Shown piece after piece: positions 1-10,560 of a DNA stretch of 52,016 nucleotides. How positions within the stretch are numbered: position 1 is the first letter of the stretch; each line of letters begins with the position of its first letter. The notes under the pieces were generated by a model. That model did not search any database and was not told where the DNA came from. It saw only the letters and a list, made by a program, of their open reading frames with translations. The stretch spans positions 8,095,769-8,147,784 of the forward strand of contig BFEA01000006.1 in NCBI GenBank assembly GCA_003427395.1, in the 5' to 3' direction. The DNA is from Chara braunii. Its lineage: Eukaryota; Streptophyta; Charophyceae; Charales; Characeae. Both the position numbers and the translations under genes were made by a program.

Positions 1-427
1 GGGGGAGGGGAGGGAGGACCCCTCCCCCACCAATCAATCAATCAATCAATGAATCAATCAATCAATCAATTAATCAACCAATCAATCAATCAATCAATCA
101 AACAAACAATTAATCAAACAATCAATCAATCAATCAGTCAATAAAAAAACAATCAATCAATCGATTTTTATTTTTTTCTATTTTTTTTATTTTTTTTTTC
201 ACACATCACCCCCTCCGCCCCCCCCCAAATTTTTTTATTTTTTATTTTTTTTATTTTTTGCACAGGCCGACAGCGGCCGACGTGGGCAGGACGCGCGCGC
301 GCGTCTTTTTCCCGCACGCGCCGCCACCTGGCTGTGGCTCGGCCGCAAAAAAAAGTCGGCCGCGCGGCCTAGGCCGTGGGCCCGCGGCCGGCTCCGCGGC
401 CGAGTCGGAGGCGGGCGCGGCCTAGGG
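1..427. repeat. Low-complexity block: AATC repeat, T/A tract, GC-rich palindromic DNA
   Basis: Positions 31-165 are an imperfect (AATC)n microsatellite. 166-255 is T- and C-rich. 260-427 is strongly GC-rich with many GGCC, CGCG and GCGGCC words. The integrase reading frame of the neighbouring retroelement ends abruptly at about 428, so the GC-rich DNA truncates that element. No gene is supported. Confidence 0.8.
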
Positions 428-871
428 GCACACTTAGACTCAGGGTGATTCCCTGACATCAACTGCAGTCTGGTACCCATCTGTTGGGCAGTATTTCGCC
501 ACACTTCGCTTGTAAAGCGAAAATCCCTGTCGCTAACAATAGCCTTAGGCAAGCCAAAGTCTCGTACCCAGTTATCCATAAACAATTTGATAACATTATC
601 AGTTTTAGCAGTCTCTGGCATAGCGATTAGTCTTGCATACTTGGAAAAGCGGTCTATTATAACGAATGTGTCTTTTTCCAGACCTGCTGGTCACAAGAGT
701 ATCCATGAAGTCCATGGATACATTTTGACCAGGACCTTCAGGAGTCGGCAAGGGCTTGATGAGCCCAAGTGGAGCCTGAGTCCTAGGTTTGTCCCATTGG
801 CAAACCTGGCAAGTTTCAACATATCTTTTTGCATCTTGCATTATAGTAGGCCACCAGAATCTCTGCACTAG
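428..871 (-). pseudogene. Integrase fragment of the decayed Ty3/gypsy element
   Basis: The frame at 868-605 begins with FWWP, followed by the second half of the integrase zinc finger (CQVC) and the start of the catalytic core (VSMDFMDTL, with the first acidic residue). A different frame (621-428) resumes with VRDFGLPKAIVSDRDFRF, which carries the second core aspartate, and then HPES. A frameshift therefore splits the core. The third catalytic residue and the C-terminal domain are missing because GC-rich DNA interrupts the gene. Integrase would insert the element's cDNA into host DNA; this copy cannot. Confidence 0.8.
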
Positions 872-940
872 CTTAGCTGATGTCTTTCCTTAGCCAAAAT
901 TATCAGTTGCATTATGACTTTCACCTAGAAACAAACTACT

Positions 941-2480
941 TTAAGACTCTCTATCCGGGACACAAAGTCTTTTATTTCCAGTCTTTTCAAGGAACAACAA
1001 GTCATTGACCAGTACAAACTCGTCGGAGGTAGCTTTATCTCTAGCCTCCAGTTTGCGTATGATCTCAGACATCACTGTGTCTTCCTGATAGGCTTCCACC
1101 ATAGATTGAGTTACGTCATTAGATATCTCAAACTCAGTCACTAGTGCGCCTAGATAATCTGCCCTACCCGACAGTACATCAACCACTTTGTTATATTCTC
1201 CCTTGATTGAGTCAAGTTGATAGTCATACATGTCTATCACTTGAATCCACCTCTTCAAGGCATCTGAGAGTACGGGTTGTGTCTTGATCCAACGCAAAGT
1301 CTCATGGTTAGACTTACACAAAAGAATCTGCCTAGGAGATAGTGTCTCCAATGGACAAGCGCTCGATAAAGGGCATAGAGCTCACACTCGTATGTGGATA
1401 TGGCCAGTTTCTGAGATGGCATCTTTTTACTCATAAACTCGATCGGCCTCAACTTCTTCCCTTCCTTTTGCGTCAGGACTACGCCTATGCCATATTGGTT
1501 GGCGTTAGTGGTCACTATAAAAGGTTGCTCAGGATCTAGAAGCTTGAGAACATAATAGTGTGTCAAAGCATACTTCAATTGTTTGAAGGTTGCTTCACAC
1601 TCTTCAGTCCAGTCCCAAGGGGTGTCAAGGCGTGTGAGGTCAGTTAGGGGGGAGGCTATAGTACTATAGTTTTTCACAAACGGTCGGTAATAACCTGTCA
1701 TCCCCAAGAATGACCTCACCGCATTCACAGACTGAGGTCTGGTCCAGTCACGTATGCTGACCATTTTAGGATCATCCGACCTTAATCCATCCGTGAAAAT
1801 CTCATGATCCAGGTACAAGATCTTGGTGCGACCGAACTCACATTTCTTCAAGTTAACCTTGTACTGGTGCTGTCTTAGGAGACCTAGCACTGTATTCATG
1901 TGCTGAGCGTGCTCCTCTACACTCTTACTAAAGATAAGAATATCGTCGCAGTACATGACGATAAACTTATCTAAGTACTCATGAAAGATTCGATTCATTG
2001 TGTGTTGGAATGTCCCAGGCGCATTGCATATGTGAAAGGGCATCACCACACACTCGTACAGACCGTACCTGGTCTGGAAAGCGGTTTTGTGCTAGTCCTC
2101 AGGTCTAAGCGCAATTTGATGGTATTCGGACTTCAAATCTATCTTGGTAAGGTACCGGCATCCTTGCACTCTATCCAAGAGGTCGTCAATGTGGGGTAGG
2201 GGATCCACGTTTTTAACGGTGATGGCATTGAGGCCCCTATAATCAATGCACATCCTTAGTGTAGCTCCCTTCTTAGGAACGAATAGAACGTGAGCACCAT
2301 AAGGGGAGGTACTAGGCTGAATTTATCCGTTCTCGGTGAGCTCTCTGAGCTGGCGGCGGAACTCATCTAACTCCGTAGAAGACATCCTATATATCCGTCC
2401 TCTAGGTACTTTGCCACCAGGGATGACTTCTATCACATGGACTACCTCCCTTTCCACCACACCACTAGGCTCCTAAAAAA
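941..2480 (-). pseudogene. Reverse transcriptase-RNase H of the decayed Ty3/gypsy element
   Basis: The frame 2049-1255 carries the RT palm (VMPFHICNAPGTFQ, then VMYCDDILIFS, a YxDD box with cysteine at x), the thumb (FLGMTGYYRPFVKNYS) and the start of RNase H (TTNANQYGIGVVLTQ, where the usual TDAS aspartate reads N). RT N-terminal coding continues upstream to about 2480 but is interrupted in frame by TAG at 2092-2094, just after a RPED motif, and by TAA at 2323-2325, where ENG-W-IQPS is usual. A frameshift near 1255-1350 leads to the RNase H tail (RWIQVIDMYDYQLDSIKG, 1351-941). The protein cannot be produced. Confidence 0.85.
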
Positions 2481-2553
2481 GGTTTGAATACTGTGCGATG
2501 ACTGCTTCTATCGCTGGGGGTGATTTTATGACCCCCCCTTTCTCACAGACAAC

Positions 2554-3039
2554 TCATACAAAGACTAAGTACATACCTCCCTCGCGATTTTGTTTATAGT
2601 AGTTATAAAAAGAAGATGCACACATGCACCCGTAGTTTTCCACTAGACTGCTAGCCTTAAACTTTTGCAGTCTAACTGTTCTACTGTTGGGCAACCTGTG
2701 GATCATCACCTTTCTATCCCAATCGAATTTAGGTTGAGAAACCTCGAGGTAGTACATACCTAGAAGCATGTCGAATGGCAGTTCGTCGCTGATAAGGAAC
2801 GAGATTTTATGTTTTAGTTCCCCTCCTCCGTAGGAGAAGGTACAAACTATGTCCTTGACATAGTCTTGGACTACCGTGCTGTGTTTGTTGGCTAGCGTAG
2901 AGGTTACGGATCTGCTAAGCCGCCGCACTTGGTCCCCTAAGTGCAGTCTGTCCACACAGGCACAACTGATGAAGTTCCGTGTAGAGCCTATGCCTGTGAA
3001 GGCACCCACTTTGCGGCCACCTACATCAACCTCTACCAC
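2554..3039 (-). pseudogene. Retropepsin domain with lost catalytic aspartate
   Basis: This 161-codon open frame resembles a retroviral-type aspartic protease of Ty3/gypsy elements: VEVDVGGRKV, then a flap-like region, then PFDMLLGMYYLEVSQPKFDW (the usual ...LLGMxWL... region). The active site, normally D-S/T-G-S/A, reads T-G-I-G-S in FTGIGSTRNFIS, so the catalytic Asp is gone. It lies directly upstream of the RT in transcription order, as expected. The frame is open but the enzyme would be inactive. Confidence 0.75.
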
Positions 3040-3122
3040 GAAATGTTCACCCCTAGGACCTTATTAATCATCGCCCAAGAGTATCTGGGGTCCTTCCCTG
3101 ACCACTTAGTATGTAACTCTTC

Positions 3123-5084
3123 CTAGGACTCAAACACATCTCTCGAACAGAGCATCGGCGGGTCTGAATGTGTCTGTGGGGCGATGGATGGGTCACTAAC
3201 GTTGGCCAACTTTTGAAGTGGTGAAGGCAAAGTTACCACTTCAGCACGAGTAAGAGCGGCTAACACTCCTACTGGCCTGAGGTGTTTCCCTGCAAAGTGC
3301 TCGCAGAAGCACTGCCAGGGTTCGAAGATAAGCCCACCACTGTTGGACAGGCTACCTTCATGGTGACCTTTTTGCCTCGACATATCCGAGACGTGTCGCC
3401 ATAGTTGCTACAGTTCGGACATGTACCCCTAGCAACTCGTTCCCTCCACACGTCGTAATCTAAAGTTCTAAGCCAAGTTTTACCCATGCGGGTGTTCCTT
3501 GGTCAGGCCTCCCTTCTGCTTCCCGGTCTTCCTAGTCTTTTCATTGATAGGCGCCACGACTCCCCCATCCGAAGTCTCGCTGGCCCCATTCTTCTCTGTC
3601 TCATCCCCATAGTATGGGAAGTCGTTAATCTCAGTTGCCTGACCATCATGGTCGACGAACATGAGATTGCCCTTCTTCTTCTAGCCTTGGGGAAATTTCT
3701 TCTTCCTACCATATGACTGACCCTGATGAGCAGTCCTAAGTTAAGCCTCTATATCTAAGGCTTTCTTGTTGAAGCTAGCGAATTTATGCACGTCGATGTT
3801 GGCCTCGTCCACCAGCTTGTTCTTGACATTTGTAGAGAGACATCTCAGATAAGTTGTGAGGAGTACCTGAGGGTCATAGCGCACGCTAGGCACTACGATC
3901 AGACGTTCTACGACGTCAGTGACTTCCTGCACAGTCCGGTACCATTTAGAACCAAGACTGTCGTCGGTGGTCTTCTGAGCCCCTTGAGGGTCATGCCACC
4001 TGTTGTACATAGTCTGTACGAAGTCTTCCAATGTCAGGGTCTGGGCCCAGGCATCGAAGTTCTCACCATAGCCATGTTGTTGCACTAGGCCGTTCAACCA
4101 TCATGTTGCCGAACCTTATAGAAAAGAGGCAGCAACTATAACTTCCATGTTCTGGCCTTGTGAGCTTGTGTCTTACATAGGTAGGCACAATCCTCACCTA
4201 AGTTAAAGTATCCAGGTCCTCATCCTTCTTCTTGTCGTCAGAGAAGGGCTTAGGAACCAGGACTCAGCCAGGGAATCTTGGGCATCCACTGCATAGGTTT
4301 GATTGCCCCGGTGCTTGTTGCAGTGGCCGCATAGCCACTGATATAGGTTGCTGCATGCTAATCGGGACCTTCACTGACGATGGTACTGTAGCTTCCATTG
4401 TCATCGATGGTACGGGAGAAGTTCTGTCATCGATGGTACGGGAGAAGTTCTAAGGACCTGAGCACTAACTACTAGTTGACTATCTGGAAGAGGAATGCCA
4501 AACATAGGAGAAAAAGACGACCCTATTGGCGATGGCGTCACTGAGGGACCTGCAGCCGAAGGGGGAGCTACAGAAAACTGAGGCAACCTCATTACTTGGT
4601 GAGGAGCCAGCAGTGCGTCCAAAATTCAGTTATGCCTGACCACTAGATGTGCCAACACTTCCTGCTGGACAGCCTGCGTTTCGGCCATGCAAAGGAGCGA
4701 GCGGCGCAGTGCTTGCATTGCAAGATGCAGTGTTGCCTCGTCTAGTGCTTCCAAATTTCTTAGCTCAATTCTCCTAGCACCTAGTCTAGCTTTTCTAACT
4801 ATCGCTTTCTGTCTCCTCCCTGCTGCCTCTCTCAATTGCCACCGCAACTCGTCATAAAGTTCTTCTGCTTGGAGGATCTTATAATCCTCCGGTGTGAGTC
4901 GAGTCTGTTGGCTGACTTGCGAGCCAACTGATTGACTAATCATCCCTTGCGTACCCTGACTCATTCCTGACGAAGAGGCCTGGGACGTGGTCTGTGACAT
5001 CGTAGAGGAGGTAGTCATGGATGTGTCTGTGCTGACTACAATCCTAGCCCTAACACTAGTTGCTGCTTCTCTAGCCCTCCGCAT
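3123..5084 (-). pseudogene. Gag region of the decayed Ty3/gypsy element, frameshifted
   Basis: Several minus-strand frames together form a Gag. 5084-4626 has a Ser/Thr/Gln-rich head followed by a helical, Arg-rich stretch. 4097-3741 resembles the retrotransposon Gag capsid fold (FDAWAQTLTLEDFVQTMYNRW, then YLRCLSTNVKNKLVDE). 3487-3269 holds a degenerate zinc knuckle, CPNCSNYGDTSRIC, where the histidine of C-x2-C-x4-H-x4-C reads D. Frames change several times, and a 26-bp tandem duplication lies inside. Assignment of the head is weaker than that of the capsid part. Confidence 0.6.
4401..4452. repeat. 26-bp perfect tandem duplication inside gag remnant
   Basis: Two adjacent copies of a 26-bp unit starting TCATCGATGGTACGGG. 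Because 26 is not a multiple of 3, the duplication shifts the gag reading frame. Confidence 0.85.
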
Positions 5085-5300
5085 TGCCTCCCTTGCCCTA
5101 GCTTCCCTTCGTAGTCTCCTTTCGTCTCCAGGACCTAACTCCAGGAAAGCAAGAGGGAGACGACCTAACTCCAGGAAAGTGAGAGGACAACTGAGAGCGG
5201 TTTTACGAGTAACCCTGAGGTCTTCGAGTAGTTCTTCCTTCTCCTCACTGTTTACATCTTCACTGATGAGCTACAGTTTGTGTGATCTAAATTGGAACCC

Positions 5301-6999
5301 ACACTGGATCCCACCTCAACATGACACACAACGGATTAATATCTAACGCTAATTTCGGTCAGCCTAGGGAGAAGTAATCAAGTGGTAATCGGCAATCAAT
5401 GTCAGGTCCTACAGAAGACATTAATTTTATTTTTAGATTACTCTGGAACAGATTGCATGCAGCAAAGAATACTAACTATCTGTAGTTGTCTGTTAGTTGT
5501 TAATCAAACCCGTAACAACTAAATAATCAAAAAATGAAATAGTATCACCTATAGAGATGCATGCTGGATGTAATATTTTCTAATTGGTACCTTTGGAAAC
5601 AGTTATCGGAATCTCCCCTTTCCCTGTATCCTTCTTGAGTAGTCACTTTGTGTCAAGGCCCTGAGCATCTGGTTGAACAACCCATTGAAGGTGGGCAATC
5701 TATCCCGCCCCTATGCCCCAAATCTATGCTGAACCTGCTAGCCCCTGCACTTTATTTATCCTCGCATGCAACGAGCCTTACTTCCAGTTTGATATGGCTG
5801 ATCAAAAGACAGTTTAAGGACAGCCCCCAAGGTCCTCATGAATTATTTAACGTTGCAGACATGATGACGATCATAGTCAGGGTTCAACACCGGAACCCGT
5901 CAGAAATATTTATAGTCTTAGACGGTCCGGTAAGCGTCTGTCAAAGCGATGGCATGCCCAACATGACCTCTATTGCGCAGCAGCAGAACCAAGGACTTGC
6001 GGCAAAGCATGCGTGTACTAGTCCCAACGGGTTGGCATGGTGACCGTGACTTGATTGCTTCGTCTAGGGCCCTTCAAAGCCTTCGCCCGTCTCCCACTAG
6101 CTTGCTGCCCAGGAAAAATGTTGACTCTCAAGATTAAGCGTTGGCTACACCTCACATTGAGAGGGCTCTCAAGACAAGACTCACTTCCTCACGGTAAGAA
6201 GTATTGAAGAAGGTGGATAAGGAGGAGAGCAACGTACCTCATAATGATGCCCCCAACCACAAATTTCTCACCGGCAACCTGATGTGCATTTATGATGACC
6301 GGTCTTTGCCTCGGCACAACAAACAGCGAAATGTAGTTCCACCTCGGCTTAAACGCCACATCAGTGAGTTCTCATCACCCAACGTACATCCCTAAGTCAC
6401 GGCATAGCCTTCCTAGCACACCCACACAACCCTGGGTTTCCTTTCATCCAATTCCCAAGCCTTACCACTGCCCCACACCTCATGCAAAACACCAAACAAC
6501 TAATATTGCGAAGAACCAATGAAGCACAGTTCGAAGCTCCGATACCAAATTGCAAGGAAAATGAGCAATAGCGAGATGACAATATCCAGATTGCACAATC
6601 ACATTAAAAGCCAGAAAGTATCACAGTGTCTAGAAAGCAGCATTGTGCCAATATAACACCAATGGAGAATCGTAACACTGAAAACCGAATGTAAATGAGA
6701 ACTTGCTCTCGCTACCACCAACATAAATGTCCAGACCCTTCTCCCTACTTGGCGTTCGGCGCCCAGCCTACCCCCTACACAGCTAAAATCTGCCTACTAA
6801 TTGACAATGCAACTGTTGACGTCAGCAGCCAACGAGGTAATTGAAGATGTCGTCCATAACAGACCATCGCCAATACCAGGTATGTGCCCTCACATCATCA
6901 TCATCATCACCCTTTTCTCTCTCCTTTAACTTACACCCATGTCTTCTTTTTGTACACCTTGCCTTTAGCGCCAGTCGCAGCCCACGAGCGTCTGCTCCA
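5301..6999. other. No recognisable gene
   Basis: AT-balanced unique-looking DNA with short open frames only (the longest is about 130 codons at 5648-6043, with no recognisable motif). No transposon domain, tRNA or strong repeat was seen. It may include UTR or intron of something outside recognition. Confidence 0.4.
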
Positions 7000-8825
7000 G
7001 CAGCGCTGCCGCTAGCATGCAAGTGCCCGAATTAGGCTCCAAGCAGTGAGCTCTTTCCTATATGGAAAGAGGCTGCCTGCCCTGGGTGCCTGGATGGGCT
7101 GTACCTGTGCCCAAAAGCTCCGGTAGGCCCCAGGAGGCTGTGCCTCCGTTGCAGCTGCTAGGCCTCGTTCGGTTGGGCCTCCCAACTGTCTGTGTATGAT
7201 GCTGCCATTCTAGCCCAAGGTCTGCATTTTCGGAAAGGTCTGGAAGGCCGTGGAATATCTTTGCTGCTCCGACCTGTGTTTCCCTCAACCATCTGGCTCG
7301 TCACAATTGTCTGGACCCCCAAATACGAAATTGATAGCAATGGGCCTCTCGAGTTTTGTTAGGCCCGCCTTCACTTAGGGCGGGCACAATATGTCCTTGA
7401 ATGGGACTTTCGACCCGGTGGAGCATGTCCTTTTTAAAAAAAGAGAGGTGAGTAGGAGAAGTAGATGGTGGGATATCAGGCGCCCTACTAGCGAGAGGGC
7501 TAGCTCGTAGGATGGAAATAGGGTACAGCAGCAACGGAGATGGTGGCTCTGCTGCAGTAAGTCTTGCCAGAGTGAGTCAAAGAGGATTGATGGGGGGGTT
7601 CTGAGTTTTAAAAAAAAAAGTTCTCAGATTTTTCTTAGCCGAAGCCAGGCAATTGCCCTGGTATTCCAAAAAAAAGGAGGGAAAGGGGGGGAGCTAGAGC
7701 TAGAGGATGGAAGGTAGTAAGGGGGCTCTCAACAGAGGAAGGGTTGTCTGTTAAGGTAAGTAGGTTAGAAGGACGATGCTGGGACGACACAGGCCAGTGT
7801 TGGAGCTTTTGCTCTGTGACCTAGGGGGAGCTTGAGGCCTGTGGAGTTATGCCGAGGGTGGAGGGCATAACCAGACCGTCCGACGTAGTCGGCGCCGGGG
7901 TATCAACCCTGTAAACTGAGTCAAGGCCCAAGGGCTTGCCTCTAAGGGAAATGTCGAGGGAGGAAGGCACTTCCTGTCCGTCAGAACTAGGTTGGTCAGT
8001 ACTGGGGATGGTTTTGGTGCCCTGTTACCCTAGCAGAAGGGGGCATGAGATCAAGTGAGTTCTGGTACGAGGACTGAAAGCCTGGACCAATGTCCCGTCT
8101 GTTGAGGGGGGGAGTTTTTGGATAGTAGGTAGTTTCAGGTTTGACCCGCCGCTCTTTTTTTTCCAAGCCATTTCAGTTTTTTTCTGAATTTTAGCCTATT
8201 TCATGAGGAAAGTCTTGAGAATGCCTTAGGACTCTGGGTACTTCTTGCAACTCATTTTAGGCTTCTTTAATGCTGTTATATTCATGGATCCTCTGTTTTT
8301 CGATGCCAGAACGACGCTGGCCGGAGCTGGGGGGTTTCCCTGTAACCTGTTGACAGCAGGAGCGTGAGGCCTGGTAGAGAGATCTGGGGATGCCTTGGGC
8401 CGGGCATTCCAATGGAAAACCAAGGGTCGCTGTTGGTACGACGCTGGCCGGAGCTGGGGTGAGTTGTGTTGCCCTGCAACCTAGCAGGATGGGGGCATGA
8501 GGCCTGGGAAAGCTCGGCAGGGAATAAAACAGTGTTAGAGTTTTTGAGAATGTTTTGTTGGGGATTCCATCATTCCAGGGGTTCTGAGCATTCAAAGGGC
8601 TTCTGTGGCTAGCCTAGCAATAGGTTAGCAGTTATCCATGTTTTCCTAAATTTTCCTGAACCTTTTCATAGTTCTCAGATTGCTCTTAGCCGAAGCCAGG
8701 TAATGGCCCTGGTATTTCAAATCATTTGTATAATTCTATACGGGACGCTGGGCCCGGTTCCCAGCACGTGTTGCCCCCCACGAATAGACTGGAGCATATG
8801 TCCCAAAAAAAAAGAAAAAAAGTAA
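7000..8825 (+). repeat. Probable 3' region of a non-LTR retroposon, A-tailed at its right end
   Basis: The block has internal imperfect repeats. ACGACGCTGGCCGGAGCTGG occurs near 8311 and near 8438, each followed about 30-50 bp later by a GCATGAGGCCTGG- or GCGTGAGGCCTGG-like string, and a weaker third unit lies near 7981-8060. A longer repeat, TTCTCAGATTnnTCTTAGCC plus GAAGCCAGG, occurs at 7621-7668 and 8672-8720. The right end has the hairpin module at 8742-8765 and an A-rich tail at 8804-8822. No reverse transcriptase is visible, so the LINE/SINE identity is inference from the tail. Confidence 0.45.
8742..8765 (+). repeat. 24-bp hairpin module of A-tailed retroposons, copy 1
   Basis: This is the plus-strand copy of a module whose core, read on the other strand, is GCTGGAAACCGGGTCCAGC or a close variant. 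GCTGG and CCAGC can pair as a short stem. It lies about 40 bp before an A-rich tail. Related copies are at 18414-18437, 22418-22441, 24112-24135 and 43133-43156. Confidence 0.7.
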
Positions 8826-8936
8826 CAGGGCCCCTTAGGCTTGCCGAGGACACTGATTGAAGAATAACACCAGAACCGGCAATGCTATGCTTCAGAAGCT
8901 AATCGCTGGCACTCCAATGCAGGAAACACCATCAGG

Positions 8937-8938
<2 letters not shown>

Positions 8939-9007
<69 letters not shown>

Positions 9008-9008
9008 N

Positions 9009-9099
<91 letters not shown>

Positions 9100-9115
9100 C
9101 GCGTGTGTGTGTGTT
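8939..9115. repeat. Compound (TC)n-(TG)n microsatellite
   Basis: About 115 bp of TC repeat (one N at 9008) is followed by about 60 bp of TG/CG repeat. Open frames across it are repeat artefacts. Confidence 0.97.
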
Positions 9116-10201
9116 TCTCTCTCTCTCTCACACACACACATACTTTCCCCTTAGCACAGGATATGATAATCCTTCTAACCTCTCTCTCACTGTATTGCTA
9201 AGCAATGGTGCAGCACATCATCTATCCTACCAACGGCTGCATCAGCTCTCTCTGAGACTCTCTCTCACTCACACCCTGCCTTTGCCCAGCACTTGTGCTC
9301 TTTGCAGCAGCACCTGAGCCTCAAAGTAGCGCAAGTCAGAATGAATGAGCAGGCTGGGGCAGCCAAATCTTTTGTGGCGTTGACTCGGCCTGGCCTGCCT
9401 CCAATCTGCCTCCCTGAAGGGCTTAGATTTCCCAATTTGTACAGCCTGGATTTGCTTGCAGCCGGAATGTGCCTGGACCCAGTGGTCCTTGGAAACTTCA
9501 GAATCTGGAAACTGTACTTGGCCTTTGGATGTATCATGTCTGTGAGATCTGTGGATGTGTTTGACTTGCAATGAATTGCAGTGCTGCAAGCGGGCTGTAT
9601 AGTATTACCAATTTTGCCCATTTTGTCGTTGGCAGGACATGAACCCGCAACCTTTGTTTGCTGTGTTTGTCATTTGACCCTGTTTGTGTTGCTTTGCGTG
9701 TTTTGGGCTTGACCCCGTGACCTGCTGGTTGTTAGCTATGCTCGTAGTGGTAGGTCTAGGACCACTAGGACTCCGTAGATGTTTCTGGTAGGGCTGTAGG
9801 TCGTTGGGCTGGCTGCCCGTTTGTAGAAAATAGGAAGTAGCAAGAAGTGCCCGGTATTTTGCATCTCGCTTGACTGGGGAAACTCTAACCATCCGTTGCT
9901 GGAGCGCTGCTGCACTGTTTTGGGCGAGGTCATCGTCTTCCTCGAGGCCCCGCCAATGGCAGCCATAGCTGGAGTTGAGAAACGAAGCTGAAGACTGCAC
10001 TGCTGCTATTTCGCAGCTCTGCATGAGAGCTTCCACAGGACTGTGTTGTTGGGTTTGGGCTCTGCCATTTGCCACTTGGCAACCGTATCTGCTGTTCCTC
10101 CTCACAAGAAGCTTCATCTTCTTCGAAGTGCTGGATCGGTTGTCTCCTTCTTCATCAGGACTTTCGGCGCTGCACTTCTGTGCAGGCACTGCGATCTTTT
10201 T
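9116..10201. other. No recognisable gene
   Basis: Short frames on both strands (for example 9605-10189 minus, 194 codons) have no recognisable motif, and their composition is that of non-coding DNA. 9640-9720 has a phrase resembling a tRNA B-box region (GGACATGAACCCGCAACC) without a convincing A box. Confidence 0.4.
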
Positions 10202-10260
10202 TTTTTTTTTTTTAAAGACAACCCGAGCGGCTGCTAGTGGTGCTGATAAGAGCAGACACC
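10198..10260 (-). repeat. A-tailed retroposon end (poly-T on plus strand)
   Basis: A T tract at 10198-10213 is followed by a segment containing GCTGATAAGAGCAGACACC at 10242-10260. The same 19 bases recur at 24047-24065, also just right of a poly-T run. The two sites are therefore copies of the same minus-strand retroposon 3' end. Confidence 0.7.
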
Positions 10261-10339
10261 ACTAGCACCATCGGGGAGGCTCCATTGCTGCTATCATTGG
10301 GGTTGCTGGTTCAGATTGTGTTACATGCTGCGCCTGCAA

Positions 10340-10560
10340 CAGGCTGCACGGGCCATTTCCAGGCCCGTGACGTTTTCAGGCCAAAAGCCTGAAAACAAGG
10401 GCCTACAGCCTACAGGCCCTGTGTCGTTTCAGGCTAAATCAGGGCCTTTCCGGCCCTGAGTGTTTTCAGCCTGAAATTGAGGGCCATTTCCGGGCCCTCA
10501 CGAGTTCGGCTTGCCCCGGAACTCAGGCACCAAACCAGGGTTTTAGCTCAGGCCATTTTT
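10340..10560. repeat. GGCC/AGGCCT-rich cluster of short hairpins
   Basis: There are repeated GGGCC, GGCCC and TTTCAGGC words. A perfect 10-bp hairpin (GTTTTCAGGC, five-base loop, GCCTGAAAAC) lies at 10372-10396. Similar words recur at 50070-50122. Function unknown. Confidence 0.6.

Larger units (their letters stand above)
428..5300 (-). mobile_element. Decayed Ty3/gypsy retrotransposon without LTRs
   Basis: Read on the minus strand, the order is Gag (about 5084-3123), aspartic protease (3039-2554), reverse transcriptase (about 2480-1560), RNase H (about 1560-1250) and integrase (about 870-428). PR-RT-RH-IN is the Ty3/gypsy order. Every domain is broken by stops or frameshifts. Integrase stops at the GC-rich block at about 428, and no LTR, primer site or polypurine tract was found at either end. 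The right-hand limit is approximate, set where Gag-like coding fades. This is an old, truncated, non-autonomous remnant. Confidence 0.85.

Noticed and set aside
8857-9317. Long frames of Ser-Leu, Arg-Glu or Cys-Val repeats
   Set aside because: Direct translations of TC/TG microsatellites. The same applies at 20008-20240, 21140-21925, 33459-33604 and 49838-49948.
9605-10189. 194-codon minus-strand frame
   Set aside because: No motif, mixed low-complexity composition, and it overlaps a retroposon A tail at its start.
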